17,929 nt of DNA from Candidatus Bathyarchaeota archaeon (GCA_026014905.1 JAOZHK010000078.1:1-17929), one strand, 5' to 3'. Shown: positions 7,186 to 15,590, numbered from the stretch's first letter. Notes: generated by a model not told the origin, from the letters alone. Numbers and translations: made by a program.

Positions 7186-7200
7186 GACGCGGATCGCGTC
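7186..7200. repeat. GACGCG-GAT-CGCGTC inverted repeat
   Basis: Six-base arms GACGCG and CGCGTC flank a 3-base spacer between the stop of the coiled-coil membrane gene (7213) and the start of the epimerase (7128). The arms are the same as those of the palindrome at 804-817. It lies upstream of the epimerase on the minus strand and could be a regulator site or a short hairpin. Confidence 0.45.
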
Positions 7201-7212
7201 AGTTGGGTCGAA

Positions 7213-7869
7213 TTATCGTTTAATAAATCGGACTAAAAGAGTGCCCCCAATCAGAAGAGATCCTGCTGCCATGAAAAGCGTCATCCCATAACGGATACCG
7301 ATAGCGGTTAATACGCATATTATGATAGTGGAAAGTAAATATTTGCTGAAGGATGGGATGTTAATTTGTTGCAGTATTTTGAACCGGTTGCGTAGAGATC
7401 GTCGTGCTCTTGGTCGTGGTAATCTTACTTGTTTTGGTTTTGATGCTATACTTGTTTGAGGAATATACGCATCGTTTCTTGGTACATTCGATTTGTTTGG
7501 AGTTGAAACACTTCGGAATTGCTGTATTTCAGTATGGAGTTGACTGAGATTGTCATGATACGCTTGAACGAGTTGTTCTTGCATCTTTTCTAATTTCTGC
7601 AGTCTCTCTTGGAGTGCTTTTTGCTTGATGCTATGTTCTAGTTGTTTAAGATCGGTGACGTATCTGTGTACTAAGCGATCACGGGTCTGTGCTGTAATGA
7701 GACCCTCGATCTGCGCATTTTGTAACTGCTTGCGTACGAGCTTGATGATTTCCATGGATATCTCAGTCTGAAAATCGCTGATGTCATTATCACTCAGTGG
7801 AAATGGTGTCTCGTGAAGCAAAAGACCGTTCTTACTCTCCATAGTAATTCGATCCAGATCGTTGTTCAT
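7213..7869 (-). CDS. Membrane-anchored coiled-coil protein, paralogue of 5008-5553
   Basis: A 218-residue protein from the ATG at 7869; a TTG at 7881 would add four residues, and the positions below count from that TTG. A helical coiled-coil domain at about 38-124 is the one shared with the soluble protein at 5008-5553 (19 of 50 identical over the best block). It is followed by a flexible linker and a strongly basic stretch, RLPRPRARRSLRNR (153-166). Two hydrophobic helices end the protein (about 180-197 and 199-217), closing with RFIKR. The topology suggests a cytosolic coiled coil held at the inner face by a hairpin anchor. I prefer the ATG because a TATA-like element at 7897-7904 lies about 30 bases upstream, as for a leaderless message. 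Function unknown; I cannot assign a named family. Confidence 0.7.
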   Translation of the reverse strand: MNNDLDRITMESKNGLLLHETPFPLSDNDISDFQTEISMEIIKLVRKQLQNAQIEGLITAQTRDRLVHRYVTDLKQLEHSIKQKALQERLQKLEKMQEQLVQAYHDNLSQLHTEIQQFRSVSTPNKSNVPRNDAYIPQTSIASKPKQVRLPRPRARRSLRNRFKILQQINIPSFSKYLLSTIIICVLTAIGIRYGMTLFMAAGSLLIGGTLLVRFIKR

Positions 7870-7896
7870 GCAGTGGTACAACGTAGCAGGTGTGGA

Positions 7897-7904
7897 CTAT
7901 ATTA
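7897..7904 (-). promoter_or_regulatory. TATA-like element for the anchored coiled-coil gene
   Basis: TAATATAG on the minus strand, about 30 bases before the ATG at 7869. This spacing favours that start over the TTG at 7881. Confidence 0.35.
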
Positions 7905-8018
7905 GGTACGTGAAATCTCGTTCAGTAACCGAAATTCATGTTTGTATTCGGAAAACTCGCTCCATAAGCGAATACAATGTGTTAGCTCGTTCAAACATTG
8001 TTGGATGATCATGAAGAA

Positions 8019-8092
8019 TGGAGCCAGGGACTGGATTCGAACCAATGTAAGCCAGTCTGCATCCGGCCGCCTAACCACTCAGCCACCCCGGC
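8019..8092 (-). tRNA. tRNA-Cys (anticodon GCA), 3' CCA encoded
   Basis: On the minus strand a full cloverleaf folds. The acceptor GCCGGGG pairs with CCCTGGC (one G-U). The D arm has GGTTA in the loop. The anticodon stem GCCGG/CTGGC encloses the loop ATGCAGA, so the anticodon is GCA. A four-base variable loop and the T arm ATTGG-TTCGAAT-CCAGT complete it. The discriminator is T (U73), the cysteine identity base, and CCA is encoded at 8019-8021. No intron is seen. It is the expected substrate of the SepRS/SepCysS pair encoded 8-10 kb away. The gap to the next gene (8093-8241) shows nothing else clear. Confidence 0.95.
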
Positions 8093-8241
8093 AGTTTGCT
8101 CTCATGTGCGAGGCTCAGTTTCGCCCGAGCATTTTAATGTACTCACACAGGTTAGCTAGCTTGTTGTCTATTAGGCTATCTCTATTTTACTTTTACGAAA
8201 GCGAATTATGAAGTAGCGGCGATTCGTGAAAATGCTTCTGA

Positions 8242-10776
8242 TTACGCAAAGATTAGGACGTAATAACTGATCAGGTAAATGCCGATGGCAATAATGATAA
8301 CGCTGCTGATTTTTTCGAACCACGGCATCACGTTCATAACTCGAGCAAGAAGTTGCGTCTTGGTTTTCGCGAGTAGAATGGTGATTAGGAGAATCGGGAG
8401 TCCCATTCCAATGGCATAGATCACAAATGTTACGATACCGGCGAGAAAGCCGCCTGATGTGAGGGCATAGAAGAGCGTGGAGAAAAAGATCGGTGCTGAA
8501 CACCCTAAGGTGGCTAAGCCATATGCGATACCATACAGAAAGAGACCAGGCAATCCCTTCTGCGTTGGAGCACGGCTGATCCTGAATAACGTCGGGAACT
8601 TGATATTCAGGAGCATGCTGATGCCCATCACGATAGCAAGGCTACCCGCTATGACCTCTAAAACAGGTATATATTGTGTGACCACACTTCCCGCGAGGGC
8701 GACGCCGACACCAATCACCGAAAACACGGCGATCAAACCCAGAGTACAAGCGATCCCGCTTGACACGGCGGTTTCTATCGTTTTTTTCTTACCAAGATAA
8801 TAGGATAGGTAGCCGGGTAACATAGGAAATCCACAGGGAGAAAATAACGCTAATACGCCCGCGGAAAAAACTAAAGATAATCCTGAAAAGCTCATGATAC
8901 CAGTCGTGCCTACAATGGAAACCGCGTGTTCGCTGTGGGAGTATTTGATGTAAAGGAACGAATGGGTACTATTTTCAGTTTCAATAGCTGTGACGGGTAA
9001 GTTGTCCACTAAAATCTTGTGAGAGGCTCCGAGGAGGTCTTGTGGAATCGAGATGTTGGCGTATCCCATGACATCCGTTTCTTCCCCAACATCAAATGAA
9101 ATGGTGCTTGTGTTTGAGTCATAGTGAAAGTCGCGAACTTCACAGCAACTTTCGATGCCAATGTAAGCCTCTTGGTCGTCTTTGATTACCGTGAAGACAG
9201 TAGTGTACCCAGTATTCTCAAGAACATTTATGACAGTTTGATTAGTGCCAGTATTACCCGCCGCATCGGTGACACTTAAAGTGATTGTGTATATACCCGT
9301 AGTCGAGTACCGATGGGTAGCATTGACGCCTGTCGTCGAGTTGCCATCACCAAACGTCCACGCGTATTTGACGATATTCACGTTGTCGATTGAGGTTGCT
9401 GCGGAAAAGTGGATCCCCCTTTCTGTTACCAAATGCTGATCCATCGTCATAATCGCGATAGGCGATGTTACATCGAGCACCGTGATTTGGACCGTGTCAG
9501 TCGCCGTATCACCAGTGCTATTGGTGGCTACGAGAGTGATGGTATAGTTACCTGGTTCAGTAAATGTGTAATTATAAGTTTGGCCACGAAGGGTCTGGGC
9601 AGTCCCATCGAGAAACGTCCAGACATAGGTCGCTAGACCTTGGGTATCCCATGAGGCATAGGCACTCAATGTCACAAAGGTATCTTCATCAACAATTTGA
9701 TCAAGTCCTGCATTTACGATAAGCTGTGAAGCATCCAGAATGGTGACCGTGACAGTGTCGGTAGCCCAATTACCCGCGGCATCCGTCACATTCAACATTA
9801 CGGTATATTCACCTGTCACCGTAAACGTGTACGTCGGCGCTACGCCCGTTAAGGTCTGCACCGACCCATCCAGCAACGTCCAGGTATAAGTCGTCACGCC
9901 CACGTTATCGGTCGACGCGGAGCCATCCAGCGTCACCACCGTATTCTCATTCACGATCTGATCCAGCCCTGCGTCCGCGGAAGGCGACGTAATATCATGT
10001 TGATCAAAGATGGCTGTTAAGTCGCTGGTAGCAGTGAAGTTGATTTGGACAGGATTATTTGAACTGGATGTGGTACCATTCCACTGGGTGAAGTAGTATT
10101 CGATGCCTCCCGCTTCGAGCATCGTATCAACAAGCTCGACTTGATGGATTCCCCTAGACAATTGGATACTAACCGTGCCATTATCAGTGATGTAATCCTG
10201 ACTGTCGACACGAAAGCGTATTGGATCTAAAACCGGTAATGTTGTTATTGTGAGAGTCGCAGGAAGGAGGGCTTCGATATCTTCAATGAGAAGTGTGGCG
10301 TCGATCTCGTTGATATAACGGTTCCTGATGTATCCATTGGCATCAATCAAAAATTTGGTTGGTGTCTGGGTTACATTGTAAGTATTCCGTAACTCCGGTC
10401 CTCTTGCATACCTCCAACTTGTGTTATATTCGTTTTTGAACTGGCGCAGCAGGTCATCAGTATCGCCGTTGTATAAACTGATTGAAATAAGTTCAAGCTG
10501 ATCCCCCATCGTATCGTGTACTTCAATGAGATTGGGGACATCGGCGATGCAATGACTACACCAAGTTTGCATAAAGTCTAGAAGCACGACTTTGCCGCGA
10601 AAATCGTTGAGGGCAAAAGGATTCCCATCAGTATCCACGAGTGTGAAGTCGGGTGCCAGTGAGAGTCCATAAGCCACACCAGCACCTTGGAATATCAATT
10701 GGAATAGGAGAATAAGAGAAAGTAGTCGTAGCATGAGAGTGGAGTTCGTTGTTTGGCGAAGCATGTGGTTTCGCAT
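8242..10776 (-). CDS. Secreted thioredoxin-PKD-CcdA fusion (single-chain thiol reductase)
   Basis: An 844-residue surface protein. A signal peptide (1-37) is followed by a TlpA/ResA-like thioredoxin (38-171) with the active site W72-C73-S-H-C76 and cis-proline P139 in TQTPTKF. A beta domain resembling divergent InlB repeats spans 172-260, and three PKD domains span about 263-348, 349-435 and 436-519 (for example the WTFGDGNST motif). A beta region with a CC pair at 544-545 precedes a complete CcdA/DsbD-type electron carrier (628-844, about six helices). That carrier has its two redox cysteines at C648 (SPCGFPMLPGY) and C759 (ATLGCSAP). Electrons would pass from cytosolic thioredoxin through the membrane part to the outer thioredoxin. 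In DsbD the order is the reverse, with thioredoxin C-terminal. The ATG at 10776 follows AGGAG closely. The next upstream gene is its paralogue. Confidence 0.9.
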   Translation of the reverse strand: MRNHMLRQTTNSTLMLRLLSLILLFQLIFQGAGVAYGLSLAPDFTLVDTDGNPFALNDFRGKVVLLDFMQTWCSHCIADVPNLIEVHDTMGDQLELISISLYNGDTDDLLRQFKNEYNTSWRYARGPELRNTYNVTQTPTKFLIDANGYIRNRYINEIDATLLIEDIEALLPATLTITTLPVLDPIRFRVDSQDYITDNGTVSIQLSRGIHQVELVDTMLEAGGIEYYFTQWNGTTSSSNNPVQINFTATSDLTAIFDQHDITSPSADAGLDQIVNENTVVTLDGSASTDNVGVTTYTWTLLDGSVQTLTGVAPTYTFTVTGEYTVMLNVTDAAGNWATDTVTVTILDASQLIVNAGLDQIVDEDTFVTLSAYASWDTQGLATYVWTFLDGTAQTLRGQTYNYTFTEPGNYTITLVATNSTGDTATDTVQITVLDVTSPIAIMTMDQHLVTERGIHFSAATSIDNVNIVKYAWTFGDGNSTTGVNATHRYSTTGIYTITLSVTDAAGNTGTNQTVINVLENTGYTTVFTVIKDDQEAYIGIESCCEVRDFHYDSNTSTISFDVGEETDVMGYANISIPQDLLGASHKILVDNLPVTAIETENSTHSFLYIKYSHSEHAVSIVGTTGIMSFSGLSLVFSAGVLALFSPCGFPMLPGYLSYYLGKKKTIETAVSSGIACTLGLIAVFSVIGVGVALAGSVVTQYIPVLEVIAGSLAIVMGISMLLNIKFPTLFRISRAPTQKGLPGLFLYGIAYGLATLGCSAPIFFSTLFYALTSGGFLAGIVTFVIYAIGMGLPILLITILLAKTKTQLLARVMNVMPWFEKISSVIIIAIGIYLISYYVLIFA
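9733..9990 (-). repeat. PKD-encoding DNA repeat, copy A1
   Basis: The first PKD unit of the CcdA fusion gene. It is much more similar in DNA to units B1 and B2 of the neighbouring gene than to the other PKD units of its own gene. A 24-base block (9773-9796) is identical to 11715-11738 and 11976-11999, and a 31-base block (9854-9884) is identical to 12057-12087. Confidence 0.75.
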
Positions 10777-11068
10777 TATCTCCTAATTTAAGTGTAGACT
10801 TCGTGGTAAAGAGTTCAGTAGTATCCCCCTTCTCCTTATGAAGCTTATGGTTTTTTTGAATTGTGCCTCAAGATCACGAAGACGGATGCCTTTGTTTTGA
10901 AGTTATTGTTGAAATTAATGCCGTAAGTGTTGTGGAAAAGATATGTAGAACTTTTTTCTAGAATTTATTTCTTTTTCTAATTGTACTGTATACTTTATTG
11001 AATTTAAACGTTTGGTGGCAGCATTGCACATTGATTAACGGGTTGGAAACAGTGACAATATCGGTCCA
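10777..11068. other. 292-base intergenic region between the two thioredoxin-PKD genes
   Basis: AT-rich spacer with no convincing coding frame. Nearest the downstream gene it holds the AGGAGATA ribosome site. T-runs on the plus strand (for example around 10945-10975) face the wrong way to end the minus-strand gene upstream. No clear TATA box or terminator could be chosen on the minus strand. Confidence 0.4.
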
Positions 11069-13012
11069 CTACCGTCGGTTCCGTTTCAGAATGAAAACTA
11101 TCAACACACCGGGAACAATCAGAATGGGTAACAACATCATAACGTTTATTCCACCTCCATTCGGAAGAACGGATACCAGTTGTTGAGTCGAATCGATGTT
11201 CCCTCCCTTGTCCGTGATCGTCAGCGTCACAGCATAGTCTCCTGGGCTCGAATAGACATGATTGGTGGTGATGCCTGTACTTTGGCTATCATCACCGAAA
11301 TCCCACGTATATTGTATGATTTCGCCGTTATCAGTTGAGCTTTCACCTGAAAATTCCAACGTTGCACCTTGCGCTACAGTTGAGTCGGAGACAATACGAG
11401 CTTCGGGTTGTGTGACATCGAGAATGGTAATCTGAAGAGCATCTGTCGCCTCAGTGCCAAAGACATCGCGTACCGTTAAGGTAACCGCATAAATCCCAGG
11501 ATCGGCAAATTTGTACTCATGAGTTGGACCATTCAAAGTCTGTAACGAACCATCCACAAAAGTCCAACTATAACTCGCAACCTTCTGAGCATCCCACGAC
11601 GCCGAGCCATTCAGCATGACCAAGGTATCCTCCTCGACCTCTTGATCCAGCCCTGCGTCTGCTGTCGGAACCCCGACGGTTACTGTGATCGCGATGGTAT
11701 CGGTAGCCCAGTTGCCCGCGGCATCCGTCACATTCAACGTCACCGAGTACACGCCCGGCGTCGTAAACGTGTAATTCGGGGCAACACCCGTCAACGTCTG
11801 CACGGTGTCGTCTAGAAATGTCCATAAATAACTCACGATACCCACATTATCCAGGGATTCACTCGCGTTAAAAAGGAAGGGGATAGCTTCATGCGTGATT
11901 TGACTGATCCCCGCATCGGCGGTAGGTGGTGTGATGTCTTTTACCGTGACTGTAGTGGTGTCGGTCGCCCAGTTGCCCGCGGCATCCGTCACATTCAACG
12001 TTACGGAATACACGCCTGGCATCGTAAACGTGTACGTTGGCACCACACCCGTTAACGTCTGCACCGACCCATCCAGCAACGTCCAGGCATACTCTGTTAT
12101 GCCGACGTTGTCGGTCGAGGCGGAGCCGTCCAAGGTGACCAGAGTGTCCTCGTTCACGATCTGATCCAACCCCGCCTCCGCTATAGGTGAGGTGATATCC
12201 TGTGTATCATATTGGACTTCGATATACTGGGGTAAAGAGACGTTGATTTGAAGCGGATTAGCTGAACCAGATGCATTTGCGTTCCAGTGGGAGAAGTAGT
12301 ATTCGACGCCTCCCGCCTCAAGCATCGTGTCAACAAGTTCGAGCTGATGCATCCCATGAAATAGCGGCACTTCAATTGAGCCATTTGAAGTGTAGTAATC
12401 GCTTCCGTCAATGCGAAAATGTACATTGTCAAGGGAAGGGGAGGTGGCTATAGTCACTGAATACGTTAGAAGCGCACGTATTTCAGCGATCAGAACACTC
12501 GCGTCGACGACCGCATCATCACCCAGTCCTGCATGCTGATAGCGGATGAAGCCGTCCTGATCAATGATGTACATCGTGGGCGTCGAAGTGACATTATATT
12601 GGTCTAGAAAGATGCTGGACAGGGGACATCTTGCATAAATCCAGTCGTGGGGAGGCCACCACCAGCTGCCTTCACTATCGCGGAATTGTCGGAGATCCTC
12701 GTTGGTTTCATTTGCATCGATACCTAGCGAAATAATGGTAATCAAGTCACCGAATTCATTTTGCACCTCGACAAGTTCAGAAACCTCAAGTTGACATTTG
12801 GTACACCACGTACGCATGAATTCCAACAGAACAACATGTCCGCGATAATCGCTAAGGGAGAATGAAGTGCCTTCGATATCGGTGAGGGTGAAGTCTGGCG
12901 CGAGAGACTGGCCATATGCCATGGGGCTTAATAGTCCAGTGAGCAGGGCGAAGAGTACAAGAGAAAGCATCGCTTTGCTTGCATTTGATGGAGTCTTCCA
13001 TTGCCACGTCAT
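11069..13012 (-). CDS. Secreted thioredoxin-PKD protein with C-terminal anchor
   Basis: A 647-residue paralogue of the downstream CcdA fusion. A signal peptide ends near the AYGQS site (about residue 34). A TlpA-like thioredoxin follows with W69-C70-T-K-C73 and the cis-proline motif TSTPTMY, then the same InlB-like beta domain (DTMLEAGGVEYYF) and four PKD domains (about 275-359, 361-446, 448-532 and 533-617). It ends in one hydrophobic helix and KRNRR, so it should be held on the outer face of the membrane. It lacks the CcdA part and must receive electrons from elsewhere, perhaps from its neighbour. I chose the ATG at 13012 because AGGGGA lies eight bases upstream; the frame opens earlier, at a TTG (13042). 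An extra cysteine is at about position 129 (ARCPL). Confidence 0.88.
   Translation of the reverse strand: MTWQWKTPSNASKAMLSLVLFALLTGLLSPMAYGQSLAPDFTLTDIEGTSFSLSDYRGHVVLLEFMRTWCTKCQLEVSELVEVQNEFGDLITIISLGIDANETNEDLRQFRDSEGSWWWPPHDWIYARCPLSSIFLDQYNVTSTPTMYIIDQDGFIRYQHAGLGDDAVVDASVLIAEIRALLTYSVTIATSPSLDNVHFRIDGSDYYTSNGSIEVPLFHGMHQLELVDTMLEAGGVEYYFSHWNANASGSANPLQINVSLPQYIEVQYDTQDITSPIAEAGLDQIVNEDTLVTLDGSASTDNVGITEYAWTLLDGSVQTLTGVVPTYTFTMPGVYSVTLNVTDAAGNWATDTTTVTVKDITPPTADAGISQITHEAIPFLFNASESLDNVGIVSYLWTFLDDTVQTLTGVAPNYTFTTPGVYSVTLNVTDAAGNWATDTIAITVTVGVPTADAGLDQEVEEDTLVMLNGSASWDAQKVASYSWTFVDGSLQTLNGPTHEYKFADPGIYAVTLTVRDVFGTEATDALQITILDVTQPEARIVSDSTVAQGATLEFSGESSTDNGEIIQYTWDFGDDSQSTGITTNHVYSSPGDYAVTLTITDKGGNIDSTQQLVSVLPNGGGINVMMLLPILIVPGVLIVFILKRNRR
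11675..11932 (-). repeat. PKD-encoding DNA repeat, copy B2
   Basis: The second PKD unit of the anchor-type gene. It shares long DNA blocks with unit B1 just upstream and with A1 of the neighbouring gene, including the 24-base identical block at 11715-11738. The units at 11417-11671 and 11162-11416 are clearly more diverged. Confidence 0.7.
11936..12190 (-). repeat. PKD-encoding DNA repeat, copy B1
   Basis: The first PKD unit of the anchor-type gene. It is close to A1 in DNA over most of its length (31 identical bases at 12057-12087) and to B2. The positional match of B1 with A1 fits descent from one ancestral gene, while the B1/B2 match suggests a later internal duplication or conversion. 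Confidence 0.7.
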
Positions 13013-13068
13013 TGTAGGTCCCCTGTTGTGTCTCGCATTCAAATGAAACTATCAATCACAGTGTTATG

Positions 13069-13076
13069 CTATAAGA
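13069..13076 (-). promoter_or_regulatory. TATA-like element for the anchor-type thioredoxin-PKD gene
   Basis: TCTTATAG on the minus strand about 60 bases before the ATG at 13012. With initiation near 13045 the leader would be some 33 bases and include the AGGGGA ribosome site. The rest of the 187-base gap shows nothing clear. Confidence 0.35.
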
Positions 13077-13199
13077 AAGTTTCGTTGGATGAAGTTAAAG
13101 TTATGACTTGTGATATTTTGATCTAGAACAATAAGTACACCTAATAACGAATCCATGCATTCGCATCAATCGTGAGAAAAAATAGGAACGAAGAAGAGG

Positions 13200-15590
13200 T
13201 TATCTTCTTCGTGTGATGAGGTAGATTGCTGCAGCAGCGATTACGACGACGCCGATAACGATTGGAATTCGGATGTCAAAGCCGAGGCCAACATCTTCTT
13301 CTTCAAAAGTCATCGCGAGCGTTACGGTACCATCGTGAGCATCAAAGTCGATGGGGTATTCAAGGATAAAGGCGGTGTAGCTCCAGTTGGCGGATGTTGC
13401 ATTGGCTTGTGTGTCGACGATTGTGAGTTGCGCGGGGTTTTGCTCTGTTACCCAATTGGTGTGATCTTGTGTAAAGTACTGTACGCCGGTGCCGTTAAAT
13501 GCTGGACAGTCCCAGTCGGTGTCGCCAACTAGGGATAAATCCGACATCTCGGTGCCATTGATAGCTGCTAAGAGGTAGTTATCGCCTGAGTTGAGGCGTT
13601 CAATGAAAGTAACGAGGGGTACGGTGGCATTTGCGGATAAGGTGTGGTTGGTAGAGCCAACGTAGTAGCTGCCCCACCAGGTTTCAATAGTATAGTTGCC
13701 TGGTGCAAGGTTCAGGGTTGCGGCTCCAGATGTTGCGCTGATTTGCTCAGTCACAAGTGTGCCTGTAGTGGCATTGAGGACTTTAAAAGTGACGGATCGT
13801 GGAAGATCGGTTCCGTCGTTGTCTTGGGCTTGGACGTCAAGTGTGAGCGAGTCAATCTCACCGACCCACATACCAGTGGGATGGGGTTGTTCAGCCTCGA
13901 TCGCGGTGATACCATAAGTGTTATCACGAGCTGAGGTGACTTGAAATGTGTAGTTCGTTGTCGTGAGTTCCGTATGGGCTACTTCGAACCAGGCATTGGT
14001 GACATCCCAAGTCATCGTTCCAGCATTGGCTTCCACCACGTCTCCGGATCCAAGTAGCGAGTCATCGTAGTCCAACAGGGCGCGTACTCGATATTCGACG
14101 GGTTCACCGGCATCCATTTGGGTCGCGTTGAGTTCTTCATAGTAGACGACAATTTGATCCGCGATAAAGGTGTCAGTCGTTGAATCCTCATAATCTCCGT
14201 CGTCGCTTACCATATCCAAGTAAGTGTTGTAGGTCTCTTCCCCTACGATGTCTCCTGCCGTTATCGAGATGTTAAAGAAGCCAGCGGTTGGTGTTCCAGA
14301 CCCAACATTGTGGTTGGTAGAATTATAGATAACCACCGCACTGACTTGCCCAGTGGGCACAGTTATCGGACTATCCTGATACGTAATTGTACCACTTGAA
14401 TAGAGCGTGCCGCCAATGTTTCCACGATCATCGCTTAATGCAAAGTCCAAGACATTCACATCGCTCTCAATCGTCGCGTAATTGGAGTGGATTTGATACC
14501 ACGTCGCGTTCGCGTTTTCAGTATCATTCACCCACGCATAAAGATCGATGGAAGCATCGTTGATATCCCAGTCGAGGGTGAGGGGTACCGTGTAATTCGC
14601 GGTGTTTCCACTTGCTGTGGTGGTGATGGTGCCAAGGGAGATGTATTCCGCGCCCGAGGTAATAGTCCCAACGGTGGTTTGCAGGTTGATGCTGACATTA
14701 CACCAGTTCACGCCATCGTTGAAGGCGATTTGACCGGTATCGAGATCGGCGATGCCATCGAGGTCCGTCACGGTCAGCTGGAAATTATAGGCGCGTTTCC
14801 GGGCATAGAGGTCATTGGTTCTGTCCATATTCAGGATTTGCAGATCATTGATGTAGGGTTCGTTGTTTGGACCAAGGTAGGCATCGTCAATTGCACAATC
14901 ATCGAAATAGATATCAATGGCATAGTTTTCAGGGGTATGATCGCCTGTGCGACCTATACGAACGACCCCGACGTTGCCATGTCGTGTGTTGTTGGTGTTG
15001 CGGATAATCTCTTCAACACCATTCACGTATAATCGGTTCCAGCCGCTTTCATCAACGTTGATCGCCAGTTCAAGCCAGTACCAAGTATCGATGTCAATGG
15101 TGTCAGCACTGTAGAATGTATTTGTTCCTCCGTCAATACTATATCGAAGATACCAGCTGATGGTGCCACCATTATTGGCATAGCCAGCGGTGAGAATGGT
15201 CGTGGCAGGACTGAGATCATTCGAGAAGTTAATGACTGCAACATGGTCGCCCTCATTAGGGGTGACACCGCTGAACTGGAACCACGCACCAGCGTAGACG
15301 ACGGGTTCTAATGTAATGCTTTGATAGACATGGGCTTTACTGTAGTTCCCTTCAGGGACTGTCGCAATAGCAGCCCACGAGCCGGAGTGCACAACCGAAT
15401 CTTGAATATCAATTGTGCCTCCTGATGAAGAGTTGGTGCCGGTCCAAGCATTGAAGTTGCCGCTTTCGAAGCCGTCTTCAAACCGCGTTAATGCTGCGGT
15501 GACCGGAGTGAGTGACAGTGATGGTAAGGAGAGCGTTACAGCAAGAATTGATGTCAAAAGTAGAATGGTGATGGCTAGTGATCGTTTCAG
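13200..15590 (-). CDS. LamG-like surface protein with C-terminal anchor, apparent CTG start
   Basis: A 796-residue exported protein if read from the CTG at 15590. That start gives a classical signal peptide, MKRSLAITILLLTSILAV..., ending near TPVTA (about 32). AGGAGG lies eight bases upstream (15599-15604). The first start codon of the usual type, TTG 15557, would remove the positively charged n-region and has no ribosome site. Residues about 36-243 look like a LamG/concanavalin-type beta sandwich (FEDGFESGNFNAW; DTWYWLELAINVDESGWNRL; YFDDCAIDDAY). Long Thr/Asn-rich beta regions with many N-x-S/T sequons follow, then a final helix and RRR that anchor it in the membrane. No catalytic residues are recognised. 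A carbohydrate-binding or cell-surface structural protein is likely. It is divergent from SepRS across 154 bases. Confidence 0.8.
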   Translation of the reverse strand: MKRSLAITILLLTSILAVTLSLPSLSLTPVTAALTRFEDGFESGNFNAWTGTNSSSGGTIDIQDSVVHSGSWAAIATVPEGNYSKAHVYQSITLEPVVYAGAWFQFSGVTPNEGDHVAVINFSNDLSPATTILTAGYANNGGTISWYLRYSIDGGTNTFYSADTIDIDTWYWLELAINVDESGWNRLYVNGVEEIIRNTNNTRHGNVGVVRIGRTGDHTPENYAIDIYFDDCAIDDAYLGPNNEPYINDLQILNMDRTNDLYARKRAYNFQLTVTDLDGIADLDTGQIAFNDGVNWCNVSINLQTTVGTITSGAEYISLGTITTTASGNTANYTVPLTLDWDINDASIDLYAWVNDTENANATWYQIHSNYATIESDVNVLDFALSDDRGNIGGTLYSSGTITYQDSPITVPTGQVSAVVIYNSTNHNVGSGTPTAGFFNISITAGDIVGEETYNTYLDMVSDDGDYEDSTTDTFIADQIVVYYEELNATQMDAGEPVEYRVRALLDYDDSLLGSGDVVEANAGTMTWDVTNAWFEVAHTELTTTNYTFQVTSARDNTYGITAIEAEQPHPTGMWVGEIDSLTLDVQAQDNDGTDLPRSVTFKVLNATTGTLVTEQISATSGAATLNLAPGNYTIETWWGSYYVGSTNHTLSANATVPLVTFIERLNSGDNYLLAAINGTEMSDLSLVGDTDWDCPAFNGTGVQYFTQDHTNWVTEQNPAQLTIVDTQANATSANWSYTAFILEYPIDFDAHDGTVTLAMTFEEEDVGLGFDIRIPIVIGVVVIAAAAIYLITRRR

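Noticed and set aside
7942..8211. Forward 89-codon frame containing DWIRTNVSQSASGRLTTQPP
   Set aside because: It is the antisense of the tRNA-Cys gene; frames of this kind over tRNA genes are a well-known false gene call.
9220..12190. Repeated DNA blocks as a CRISPR or satellite array
   Set aside because: The repeat units are about 255 bases, in frame, and encode PKD domains; there are no short direct repeats with unique spacers.
14487..15032. Forward 181-codon open frame
   Set aside because: It lies wholly inside the minus-strand LamG-like gene, whose frame shows a signal peptide, ribosome site and anchor; this one has no domain signal.
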